A DNA stretch of 64,000 nucleotides from Protula sp. h YS-2021 (Eukaryota > Annelida > Polychaeta > Sabellida > Serpulidae). The notes under the pieces were generated by a model. It searched no databases. It saw nothing but the letters and a program-made list of their open reading frames with translations, and was not told where the DNA came from. Made by a program: the position numbers and the translations under genes. Of this stretch, positions 36,301 through 48,600 are shown piece by piece (the first letter of the stretch is position 1; every line of letters starts with the position of its first letter). Where the stretch lies: NCBI GenBank assembly GCA_949752745.1, contig OX457027.1:86249094-86313093 (forward strand), written 5' to 3'.

Positions 36301-39300
36301 ATATGAAGGAAAAGCAGATAAACTTTGTCACCAAAGCTTTGTTTTAGTACGATATGAAGTACTACAGTTAACGAACATTTCGAATTCAACACAACCTATT
36401 TCACACACACATAGAGTTTTTAGTATTTTCCAACAAAATCAAAGATTAAGTAATGCCCATTACTAACACTTGGCAAGTCTGAGATTTGTAAAAAGTATAT
36501 TGAAGTTGTACAGGGGCAGTGTTTCGGGCCCTCTTTACTGGTTCGACAATTTGTCTTTACTGCTACTCTGATCTCTCAGCTATTTGGCACGTATGTAGTG
36601 CTTAATCTGAATTTTTATATTCGCCTTTGTCTTCAATTAAATGATCAAAACGCAAAGCGCAAAAACTGATTTTTTATCAACAAATACAACGCGTCAAGGG
36701 CTGAGGCCAATATTTCTTAAACATGCCAAGTGGTAAAAATGATGTGTGAGGGATGCCTTTTCGTAGAGTTAGCAGCAAGGCCGTTTTCGTTAGTAACGTT
36801 TCGAACTGGAAAAATATTCTTTAAAAGGTTTCGGAATCTGAAAAAAAGACAAACAAACGAAAAACAGTGGCTTGTCTGCAAAGGAAAAACAAGCCAAACT
36901 CAGGGTGAAAAGTGTAAATTTCTACTCGAAGGAGAAAGTCATTTTAAAAATGGTATTTATTCGCCAATATTTCGCATTCTAGAAGTAATTTCTCGTTTGG
37001 GTGGTTTCGGTTAACCCATTATTCTTCACCCTTTTGTCCGTAGTAGCTTTGTTTCGCTCACTTAAGATGTGATTTTAAGAATTTGAAATCAATGATGTAT
37101 CCCAGAATTAAAAGTGAAATTGAAAACAAAATTATACTACCGGGTCAGAGTGGCCACAGGTCAGAAATATTCTGAAAAGTCAGGAAAAAAATCGAGTCAG
37201 GAAAAACACTTAAAATGGTCAAAAAGTTAGGAAAAATGATTTTGAAATCAATTATTTTTTTTTTAAATTTTAACTTTTTAAAAAAATTTAACATCTTGGT
37301 ATTATCGCATATATAAATCAGGGTTCGCGTTGGCGGGGTTTTTGTCCACTTTTTGGGCATTTTTTTACGAAATGACTCACTTTTTCGGAACCCACCTGGT
37401 TTTTCTGGACCCAGCTGAGTCACACCTTCCTTTTTTGACTCACTTTCCTGAGAACCCAGCGCGAACCCTGTAAATGATTGTGTATAGTTGACTCCAATGA
37501 TGAAAATATACACTTTTCTACATCAACACGCAGTTGTCCATTTATCTTTAGATTGAGGTTTCAATTCACCGACTGCCTCATTTCGCAATGGCGTTTCTAA
37601 ACAGACACAATGATCATGTATTTTTTCGGGTGTAAGTCGTATTGCCATCGTTCACTTTGTCGACGACCATTTTGCCAATGGGTTTTTTGTCAATTTCCAT
37701 TTTGCCAACGCACCTCGACCATTTTGCCAATGAAATTATGTTTTTTGTACAAAAGAGTATTTTTTCTTTGCAGAAAAAAAAAGACAAAGAAAACACAATA
37801 ATGTATTGAACAATTACAGGCTCCATATTGACGCCTTGTACCATCTCAGTTACATACTTTTCTGACATCATAATTCTGAATCCACAACACTAATCCTTAC
37901 ACCCCGACTTTATTTGATGACAATTTATACTCAGGACTGCTGCTGAATCACAAACTATCTCACCAATCTACTGTCAAATTTAACTCAGCACATGCACTTT
38001 ACACCAAATAGCTTCCTAATCTACTGTCAATTACTTACTACTCCTGACTGCTACGCAATCTCTTTCTGTGAAACAAAAAAAAAAAAAAAAAAAAAAGTTC
38101 CAACTTCACAATTCAACGCCCCAACCTAATGCAATGTCCAACACCCCTTAAAAAGTCCCCCAGTGTTTTGGATGCAGATCTGTAATTTGCGCAAAGGGTT
38201 CTAAGGCCTCGGTGGCCTAGTGGTTCGAGTGTCCGCCTCGAGACTGGAAGATCGTGGGTTCAAACCCCGGTCGGGTCATACCTAAGACTTTAAAATTGGG
38301 ACTCCTCCTTGCTACCCTGTGAGGTACTCCACATGTAAGGGGTTAGAAGGAGGGCTGGAATGCCCCATTTCGGTATAATGTGGCAGGGGGATCCCGATAT
38401 GACCATAGCAGTTGAAAGGGATCTAAAGAACAATACAATCTAAGGCGCTTCTGTAGTTCCCCGCACGCTCTGCGTACTCTTTCTTCGGTTGCACTCCCAT
38501 GGCGTCCTGCGCAATTTTCACACAAACAACTGCGGCTTCTTTACGGAGCGCCAAAAGCGCTGTAAAGAACGTCGGATGGCGATGACCAAGTGGTTGCAGG
38601 AACGCTGAGTTCCAGCTTTCACAGAGGTTGTTCGTCCTGTCCTCGCCGTGAGCGTTCGATCATTCCACGTCTCCGGAACAAAGAGTGGCGGAATGGGAAG
38701 CAGTCGAGGAGTGGGTGGTTAGAGGCTGTCCGAGGCCGGAGGCGGACGAACATCATGGCGAAAGGAGCCGTTGACGTATGTGGCGTCAAAGTACGCGATG
38801 AGCTCTTGCAGCCCCTCTGATGCATTCTCTCGATAAAGGCTAGGGCGTCATGTAAGTCGGCTACCGAAACAAACTCCAAGCCGTTCCAGCATACCGCGTA
38901 GGTGTCGGACTTCTGGCTGCGTCCGGTGTAGTGGCACCAACCCCAACTCTTGAATCTTCTGTCACGTGCTCTGCGTAAGGTGAAAGAAACTCGCGGGGTT
39001 GGTCACCAAAAACTTCATGGACTGCATTCACCGGCGTAAGTTCAAAGTCTGACGACTGTAGCCGGATCTAGATTGATGTCCATGGCGGTGCACTTGACGT
39101 CAGTATGGCGAAGCGTGGCACTGCATAGACGCAGGACACAGCTGTTTCGCCGAGTGGAACTCTGGTGATGTACAGCTGCGCAAACAGCGTGGCAGCCATT
39201 GAATATGTCCTATCCATAAACCACGCAGTTGACCGGCACAGAAGGCGAAGGCAGGCATCTGTGGCAAAAATCACCGTCGGGACCGTCGTCGTGCGGAAGA

Positions 39301-39528
39301 AACCGTTTAATTTTCGCCGCCGGTCGACGTTCACTCCTCGGGGATCACAAGTTGGCTGAGAGTCATCGGTTCCTGTAACAAAATAGTATTATAAAATTTA
39401 GTAATATTATTATTATTACTAATATTATTACTATTATTGTTATTATCATTATTATTAATGTCTAAAATTTAAATCAGATCTTATTTGAGGACTGACTGTA
39501 TATTTTATTAAAAACTGTTATATATATT

Positions 39529-39625
<97 letters not shown>

Positions 39626-42600
39626 CAAGTAAATAAAAATCGGAAAGGCAGATAAATTGTGCTTACTTTTGGAAGCACCGTTGAATGGCACGCTTGTATT
39701 TCTAGCCGATCTGGTTTGGGACTTCGCCGGAAGCGCGTTCAATAGTACTGGCAAGAATTGCTGCTAGACGACTTGTGACGTCAGTGGCTCTGGCTGTCAT
39801 GTCGCTCCGCAAGCGCTGCAAGCCAACGGCGTCTTCGTCGGACTAATGACAGAGAGATGTTGAACCGCGGGTTGTTGGACAACTCGCCCCTTACCAACTG
39901 GGCCCACATAAACTCGGCCCATCACGAAAGACGAATCGACCCAGCTTTTGGACAACTCGGCCCATACATGAAAGACGACTCGGCCCAAATTACTAATTCG
40001 GCCCTAAACATTTTTATCGGAAATTTTCTCCAAATATATGAGTTTTTTATGAAAGAGGTGTTAGAACTTTGTCCATTTTCGATTATGCATGTGTTAGGCG
40101 AACAAACCACTTCTAATTGTAAATTACATTATGAGACTATCACACATAAAAACAAACTTTTTACCAGGGGTTTGGACAAGTCGGCACCTAACTGAGTCGG
40201 CACCGAACACTGCGGATAGTTTTTGGACAAGGCAGTGCAAATTTGTATGGACAAGTTGGTGCAACGCTTTCGAAGTCGGCACCAAAAATTAAATATTTTT
40301 ACACGCCATTTTAATTGTGAACCAGTTTTAAAGTCTCGGCACCAAAAAATCACAACTTTTAATGCAAACAAACAGCTCTTGCTCATGACAATAACAGAAT
40401 TATTTAGACACAATTTATAAAAAAAAAAAATTTTACTTATGTACTCTGTGTGATTTTAAGATGAAAGAGGTTTTGTTCCTAACGATGACAGAGTTCTTTT
40501 CATACATTTTTGTGCTCTGCGATTGTTAAATCACAGGTTTGATTACACATCAAGGGAGCTCAGGTGCTGCCTTTGATTGAAATGAAAAACAATTATTATT
40601 GTGAACAGTTAATTTGCACTTAAAATATTACACTGGTGAGTAAAATCAATTGCAAATCGCTCATTAAATTCGGTTATTTTGGTTGAGATTGAGGGAAATT
40701 TATTGTTATCTGTACCAGTGTACTGACCACGTGAACAACATTATTTTAATAGCAATTATTGTAGATTTAAGAACCAAGTGTAAAGAGTGTTGAAGTGCCA
40801 TTTTTGGTGTGTAAAATGACCCATTATCACCATAACACGTGAAGTGCATGGCTAGTGATATTTGTATCCACATTATAAACCGTAAAATGGTGTGTTAAAT
40901 GGATATTGTAATGTTTGATGTTTGTGACATATAGACTGCTTTCAGTCATCTCTGTCATTGTGAAAAACAAAGCTAATCAGAGAAATGCAATCGAGGGTAG
41001 CAGAAATTACAGTTGGGCTCAATAACACCGGAGTATTCATTAGTTTCAGTCGTCCATGTCATCGTGAAACAATGCCTATCATAATAAACATCTCCCGTGT
41101 TTCATAATCCCACGTAACAAATGTCTTTCATTAACGATTGAGAAGTAAATTTTTAAAACGTATGTTTTTACTCGGTGTGGAAAGTGTGGGCGTAAAGTAT
41201 CTCTTTTTTCTTTTTGGCCTTTTTTTGTTATTTTTTTTTTTAGCCGAAATCCTGCATCGGTTTCCAGACATCTCCGAAACGGCTTAAGCTAGGCGAATGA
41301 AGTTTGGCACACTTACAGTCGAATATGTGAACTAGTGCCAACTAATTTTTTATTGACCTGTGACGTCACCAACGCCAATTTTTTGCGGTTTTCCAAAAAC
41401 TGCCGAAATGGCAGAACTTTGAATTTTGGCAAAAACTTGAATAAATAGTAGTAAATAACTGAATTGTCAAACCATTCATTTCTCTCAGTCTTTTTCAAAT
41501 AGTTATAAAATTTTAATCGAAAGTTTCTTAGGTGCTTCTCCACCTGGACTTTGTTTTTTTTTTCGCAAATGACAAAAAAAAATGCCGAAATGGTGGAATT
41601 TTAAAAATTGTATAAAATTGTGTAAATGTCGGTAAATAGTATACTAAATACGTGAATCGTCAAAACCCAACGGCAACCTCTCCAACATCCCTTTTCGGGT
41701 AGCTTCCAAATTCGAATTAAATGCATTTTACATACTTCATTTTTTGCCTAACAGTATTCTTTTCAGAGTTTTCTCTTTTACCTTGTTTGGTAGCCAATTT
41801 TATTGGTTCCAGTGACAGTAACAAGGTTGCCCAAAGTCAGTTCTGTCACAAAAAGACATAAAAGGCGCCAAGAGAAATTTTAGAAGGAAATGTGCAAAAT
41901 TTGGTGTAATGAATGACACGGTGTACTATGAACACAAGATATACGGACCCCTCCAAGTGGTTTCCGAGACTGAAAAAGACAGGATTCTCAGAGCCTTTCA
42001 TTCTGAACCCACCTCTGGTCATCTTGGCATCAACAAAACTGCAGAAAAAATTATGTCACGATATTTTTGGCTTATACTATCATATAATTGAAATAGTAAC
42101 TTGAGAAAACCATACGACAAACAATAACAAGACAATGCACATATTCACAGACAAAAATATAGGGGGGGGGGTCAATATTACATAGAGGGGGTCAATATTA
42201 CATGGCTGATAGCTTTGTAGATTTCACCGGGGGTCAAATCTCCATGGTGGTCAATTCTACATCTCACACCGGCACCCGACTGTGTCGGGTGTCAGAAACC
42301 TTACACAGTGAAACATATTTTAATAGACTGTACCGATTTCAAAGCGCCCACTCATGTCATTTCAGAGTTGACTCTTTGAGGCAGCTCTTTGATGAAGTAG
42401 AACCTAGCAAAATTATGCAATTTTTAAAAGAAATCAACCTGTGTCAGTATTTCTAGTCGCTGTTTATTTATTCCCCACAGGGGGGAATATATGCGATCGA
42501 CCGTGTGTCGGTCTGTCATCAACAGCTTGTTAACACGATAACTTAAAAAAACTGCTACAAGGATTTTAATGAAACTTGGTGTGTGGCTTCTATGGGAGCA

Positions 42601-45600
42601 GACACAGATCGGTATTGAAAATGGGCCAGGTTCGTCCAAGGAAAATGCACTAACTGGACTTGGAAAATGCAGCTCTTGATTGACTATTGATGGCCGTGTT
42701 TAACTGATGGGTGGGGCCTGTTGGGAATATGTGGGCTATGCACACTGCTCAAGTTTAAAGATTTAGTTTACACCTGTGACGATATCCCTTTGTTCTTACA
42801 GTCCATTATTTAAATTTAGTTTACACCTGTGACGTCATCTCTTTGTTCCGACAGTCCATTATTTAAATGTAATGGACTGGTGGGAATCCATTATTTTAAA
42901 TAATGGATTCTTTGCTGTTGCGAGTCCATTATTTTAAAACAATGGATTCGCTGCTGTTTGAAATGAAAAATAAACAACTGCCCATTTTACTTTCGTTTCA
43001 GACAATTTGGCTTATCGACAAAAATATTAAACAAGTATATCAGTGAAACTGATCATAGTCCCCCGAAAGGTATCTGAATGTACACCCCTTCGGTCAAAAG
43101 CTCACTGAAAAATCGCAAGTAAAAAAGCAGGAGGGTGGTAGAAGGAATTTTGGTTAGCGAACAAAAGTGGAAGCACCGTGCCTCCACAAACAAAAATTTT
43201 TGTTCTGTTGGAAGTTTCATATTTTCGTCAATTTTTGGTCAAATCCCAAAACAATACCACGTCGCACAATCGCAATATATATTCCTTCGCTCCATAAACC
43301 TCAAAAGGCTGCCGTCCAGAATAACTGAGAAATTGCGCGTACAAAGGTGCCCCCACACAGTACCCCCCACAAACAAAAAAATTCGTCAAGTTTGAAGTTT
43401 CACAGTTTCGTCATTTTTGGTCAAATTCAGAAATAACCCATGGTCGTACAACTGCAACACATTTTATTACTTCCAACAAAAAATCAAAAGCCTGCGGTTA
43501 AAGGTGACTGAGAAATCGTGCGTAGAAGTGGGGGCATCGTGCCCCAACAAACAAAAAATTTGGTCAAGTTTCACAGTTTCGTCAATTTCTGGTCAAATTT
43601 AAAAAAAAACCCAGGTGACACAACTCCAACATATGTTGTTACTTCCCACAAAAAAATCAAAAGCCTGCGGTGAAACTTGAGTGAGTAATTGCGCGCACAA
43701 AAGTGGGGGTACTGGTGGGGGACAGACGGACAACGAGCGTTTTATAAATTCCCCGCTTCGCGCGTACCGCTTTGGCGAAGCTAAAACATCCACCGTTCCA
43801 TGTGTTGACCAAGCCCCGCCCCCCCCCCCCCCGCGGCCCGTCCCACCATCCCCCGTCCCCCCTCGCCACTCACGTACCTCCATCCCCCTCACGCCCCCTC
43901 CTCCGTCGTTTTTTTTTTCTTTTGTGTGTTTACTAAATTTTACGAAAGAGTTTGCATCCAATGTGTGATTCAGCTGGGCATTTTCATTAACGATATCCAA
44001 GAACTCTTTTTCCATGTTTACACTTCGCACACCACCCACTGAATGAAAGACTCTGAACCGTCCATTATTTTTCTCACACCTTGTTTACTGATTTCAAACC
44101 TGATAGTGCGTGACAAAATGGGTCACAACAAAGTGGGCGACATAATTTCACACCAGACTAGGAATCGGTTGTGAATTGTGTAAACTAAGTCAGATACAGA
44201 ACTCAGAGGGTCCAAGAGTTCAAATAATGGACAGTTCCTCGGCGCTGCCTCGGAACTGTTCATTATTTGAACTCTGGACCCTCTTCGTACTGTATCCTAT
44301 ACGTAAGGCGAAGCATTTTATCCCATAGACGAATATTCACAATATATCAAGCAGTCCATAAAAATGCAAATAAATCTCAACGAAACTATATCAACACTAC
44401 AGAGAAATTTACCATGTAACTTAAACTTTTATTATACACCTGACCGTGCACGTATAAAAGAATGATAGAAAAAAACTGAGTGCAGTTTTTTTCGTATTGC
44501 ACGGTCCCGCCCCCTGATAGGTATACTTTTTTCAGGAGTGAAATACACTGACTCAAACTTACAGGAAGAATCGGGGACAAGGCAGGGGAAGGGGGTGGGT
44601 CGGGGGCAATTTATACGCAAATAATCATTGCACATTGATATGATTGCAAATAAATATTCAATATTTATTTTCTCAATCATAAATATAAAGAAATCAGGTC
44701 CAATATCAATACCAGCTGGCCGCAGTTCTAATAGCGCGTCACCCCAACTGAGCATAAAGAAAGCGAAAAAATAGTGCCCTGTAAAATTTGTAAGAAAAGC
44801 AAAAATATCGCAAAATATAATGTATAATAAAAGTAATACATCATGACAGGTGGGCAATATGGCTTTTTTGGCCTGAAGGACCCGGGTCGAATTGACCGAA
44901 CCCGAAGGGCCATATTGCCCACCTGTCATGAAGTATTACTATTATACAAGGCCTCTTATACAGGCGGTATACAAAGCCTATTCGAAGTTGGCTGAAACGT
45001 TTTCATCAGAAAGTTGGCTATATATATATAAAAATGTATATTTCAGATTGAGCAAACAAAAATCCTAGGACAAGTTAATTTTACAAAACCCATAAATTCA
45101 CTTTGCGTTCTTGGCCTATGTTCGGACCTCCCTCACAGCCCGAATGATGGACCGGCGCAGGTAGGTGCACAACTAGGTCCCATCAGTTTTCAAACCTTAT
45201 AGATTTGAGATTGATCGAAGCAAACCCAAAGCTAAGTTCAGTCTACAAAACCTATAAATTAAGCTAACAATGCGTTTTAGGCCTATATTCAAACCTCTCT
45301 CACGGACCGACCGACGCCGGCCCCAAGGGGAGGTGGACAACTACATCCCATCAGCTTTCAATCCACATAGGTTTCAGGTTGATCGAAGGAAAAACCTAGG
45401 ACAAATTCAGTCGACAAAACTCAGTCTATGAGTGTGCACGCACGGACGCACGACGGGCGAAATAATAAAAACAGTAAAACAATCTGAGGTATACCTTACA
45501 GCTGTAGAATCTATCGAAGCACATCTACTTCAAATAAAATGCACAAAGCAAATTTGTCATGTGCTAGTACATTTAAGGTGTTTTTGAGTTTTCTTTGTAC

Positions 45601-48600
45601 AGGCCTATGAGCGTTTGCACGACGATGAAGGTGTCGTATATGTTTACAGGAAGAGGATCCAGAGAAGAAGTTGTACCTCATCAAGTGGAAGGGCTGGAGT
45701 CATGAGCACAACACCTGGGAACCCAAGTCAAATCTGATTGGCTGCGAGGATATGTTGGAGGAATTTCACAAAGCGTTTGACCTGTACGGTCGTGAGGGTG
45801 TGAGACGCCTCAACTACCAGCTCTATGATACGAAAGAGGATACGAAAAAACTAGAGTTGGAGGAGTTTATTGCCAAGTTGTTGCGCACCCAGGAAGTGAC
45901 TGCCGACCTCATCCTCAGCGCCTACAACCCGTCCATGAACAGTCACAAGATCCGGATACTTCGCGAAAGGCGTCTGCTGCGCGCCAAGAGGAAGTGCACC
46001 ATTGACTTGAGTAACAAGAGGAGCAAGCATTACAAGGTGCGCAAGATTGACCAGAAGCTGAGCCTGGAGGAGTGGGAGGCGCACCTCAACCAGGTGTATC
46101 ACAACGAGCCCTACATCAAGGTGGAGAACACGGTCGACCACGAGACGAGGCCGGATTTCTTCGAGTACATCACACAGTCGAAGCCGATGGAAGGCATCGA
46201 CGTGCCAAGTGACCCGCTCGTTGGCTGCGAGTGCGAGGACTGCATCAACAGCAAGGGCACGTGTTGCGGCGCTAGTGCCGGCGCTCCTTTCGCCTATTAC
46301 AGCACGAAAAAGGTACGTCAGCGATCCTTGCTTGCTGGGTCGTATGCATAAGAATGACACTCGATGTCTGGTTATTCCCGATTGTATTTTGGTAGGATCT
46401 CGCACATCTAAATCTTGGGAATAGCATGGGAACTGAACCCAATGTAAGGTAACTGCTTGACGGCCATACAGGTAGAATCTCTAACGAAATAACACACAAC
46501 TATTTTAGTGGTTAAAATGCAACCGTACTCAGGGTTCGCGTTGGCGGGGTTTTTGTCCACTTTTTGGGCATTTTTAACGAAATGATTCACTTTTTCGGAA
46601 CCCACCGAGTTTTTCTGGACCCAACTGAGCCACACTTTCCCTTTTTGACTCACTTTCCTGAGAACCCAGCGCGAACCCTGGTACTTTTAATAATAATGCT
46701 ATAAACTCACCGAAGTATTAAATGTAATTGGCATCTTTGTTCAAGTACTGCATTACATCACCAGCTTTCTCATAAAAAATTACTGGGTTCCTCGGCATAA
46801 CTTGAAAGAAATTAACCTTCTAATAATAGTGTACGCGTGTTAATTTATCGAGATATTTTACGCGTTGCATTTTCAAAGGAGCACCCAGCGGACAGAATAT
46901 GAAAAGTTTTAGGTAAAGGTCTAGGTTTAAAAATTGAAAAAAAAAAAAAAAAAAAATTATTTCACTTCAAATACTGAGGCATCTGCGGTAAGATTGATAA
47001 ATAATAGATAATAGAAATACGTGTAATAGTTTATCTTTTGGCGCGATCTCATAAAAAAGAGAGTAAAACTCCATCATAATGACCAACTTTCGGACCGAGG
47101 TTTTTGCTGAAGATAGGTGTGTCCCTTCGCGTAAGTCCCGTCCTGTTCCGTGAATTTCCGGATCTGACGGGATAAGCAACGTAATGCACGGGACGGGACA
47201 AAGCAGTTATGGTTGTCACATCCATGTAAAAATGGGTGGGTTTGATTTGTCAAATTGTTGTACAAGATTTAAATAAAAATAGGAAAATGCTTGTTATTCC
47301 AGTTACAACATTTGTTGACATCACTTGCTGTTTGTTTAAAAAAAGGTCAAAACAACCCTTAAACTGGCATTTCTCCGCGTCCAGAACTAAAATTTGAATG
47401 GATTTTGGAGCTAATGTTAGTAGTCTATCTTATTTCATGATTGCCATTAGTATTTGGATTGGTAAATACGCCCGGTGTTGGATGCACGATCAAGCCTCAT
47501 GCACAGTTGATCCCGCGCAATCGTGCATGCACCTCGTGTATGCAGGATTGAGTCCGCTCTAAGAATGCGCCTCATTTCTTTCATGTTTGTGGGATGTTTG
47601 CATTGAGTAAACCTTTACGGTCAGCAAAAATTAATTCTTATACCAAAAAAATGAAAACATAACGCTCTTTATTTTATATGAACACATTATATGAAATTGT
47701 ACTATATTTCTAAGGACTGTGTAACAGAAAAAACATTATAACAAAAAAATAATAGGGAAGCACTGTTACCACACAGACGCACCGGTATCTTGGTTTTGCC
47801 GCCCTCCCCCCTTCACAAGTAGAAAATGCCTTCACGAAATAAAGTTCATAAAACGCCTTTAAGAAATAAAGTTCTTCGTTTGTAAATTGCTTATGGAGTG
47901 CCGAGTTCACACAAAAATCTCTCCGTTTGGCCAGCGACACAAGTCGGGTGGAAACGTTCCTTGCACATGTTGCAAACGATAGTTGTGTCCCAGCTGTCTG
48001 GCTGTCGATTTTCTGTGCAACAGAAGGTTCAACCTGAGATCTTTACTGGTTGTGAATCCATTAATCCATCCATTAAATCATACAATAAGATGTTCCTCTT
48101 GAAAGAAAGCAAGGCTTGTTTGGTGTCCAGTTGTTTATGCAAACAGAACTGAAGAAAACTTAAAAAAAGCCACGATAAGTGCAAAACTAGTGGTGGAATT
48201 TTGCTCATACTTAACCCCTATTAATTTTCATTGGATAAAAAAGGTTTATTAACCACCAATGATGATGGTGTGCTCCTGTTTATATAAAGGATTTCGCATT
48301 TTCTTACATATTTTCCCTATGCACAGTTGCGTCCTCCCTGTTTGAGAAACTCTCTCTCGTTATAAAGGGATATATTGCAAAAGGCCGCATCTGTGCATGG
48401 ACTCAACTGTGCATACCACACCGGCAAATAATAAACAGCCGTACTCACCACCCTTCTGGTGTCGAGAACGTCACGCTACGTGCTGAAAGTGTGCACTATC
48501 GCCGTCACAGCGTAACAACGCGACGGAAAGCATCGCAGAAAAGTGACAAAAAAATTATATATATATATATATGTAAGAGAATATATTTGCACCAAAATGA

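Noticed and set aside
38205..38278. Functional tRNA gene
   Set aside because: A and B boxes are present, but the head is fused to a repeated SINE body and no clean cloverleaf with an identifiable anticodon could be drawn.
39557..39754. Poly-asparagine open frame on the minus strand
   Set aside because: Created by the TTA microsatellite.
43599..44039. Minus-strand glycine-rich open frame
   Set aside because: Arises from a poly-C/poly-G stretch. No start context, domain or splice support.
44432..44929. 165-codon minus-strand open frame in intron 2
   Set aside because: No recognisable domain, and it overlaps the foldback at 44822-44947.
45851..46405. Long minus-strand open frame opposite SUV39H exon 3
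   Set aside because: It is the antisense shadow of a GC-rich coding exon with a clear pre-SET and chromodomain on the other strand.
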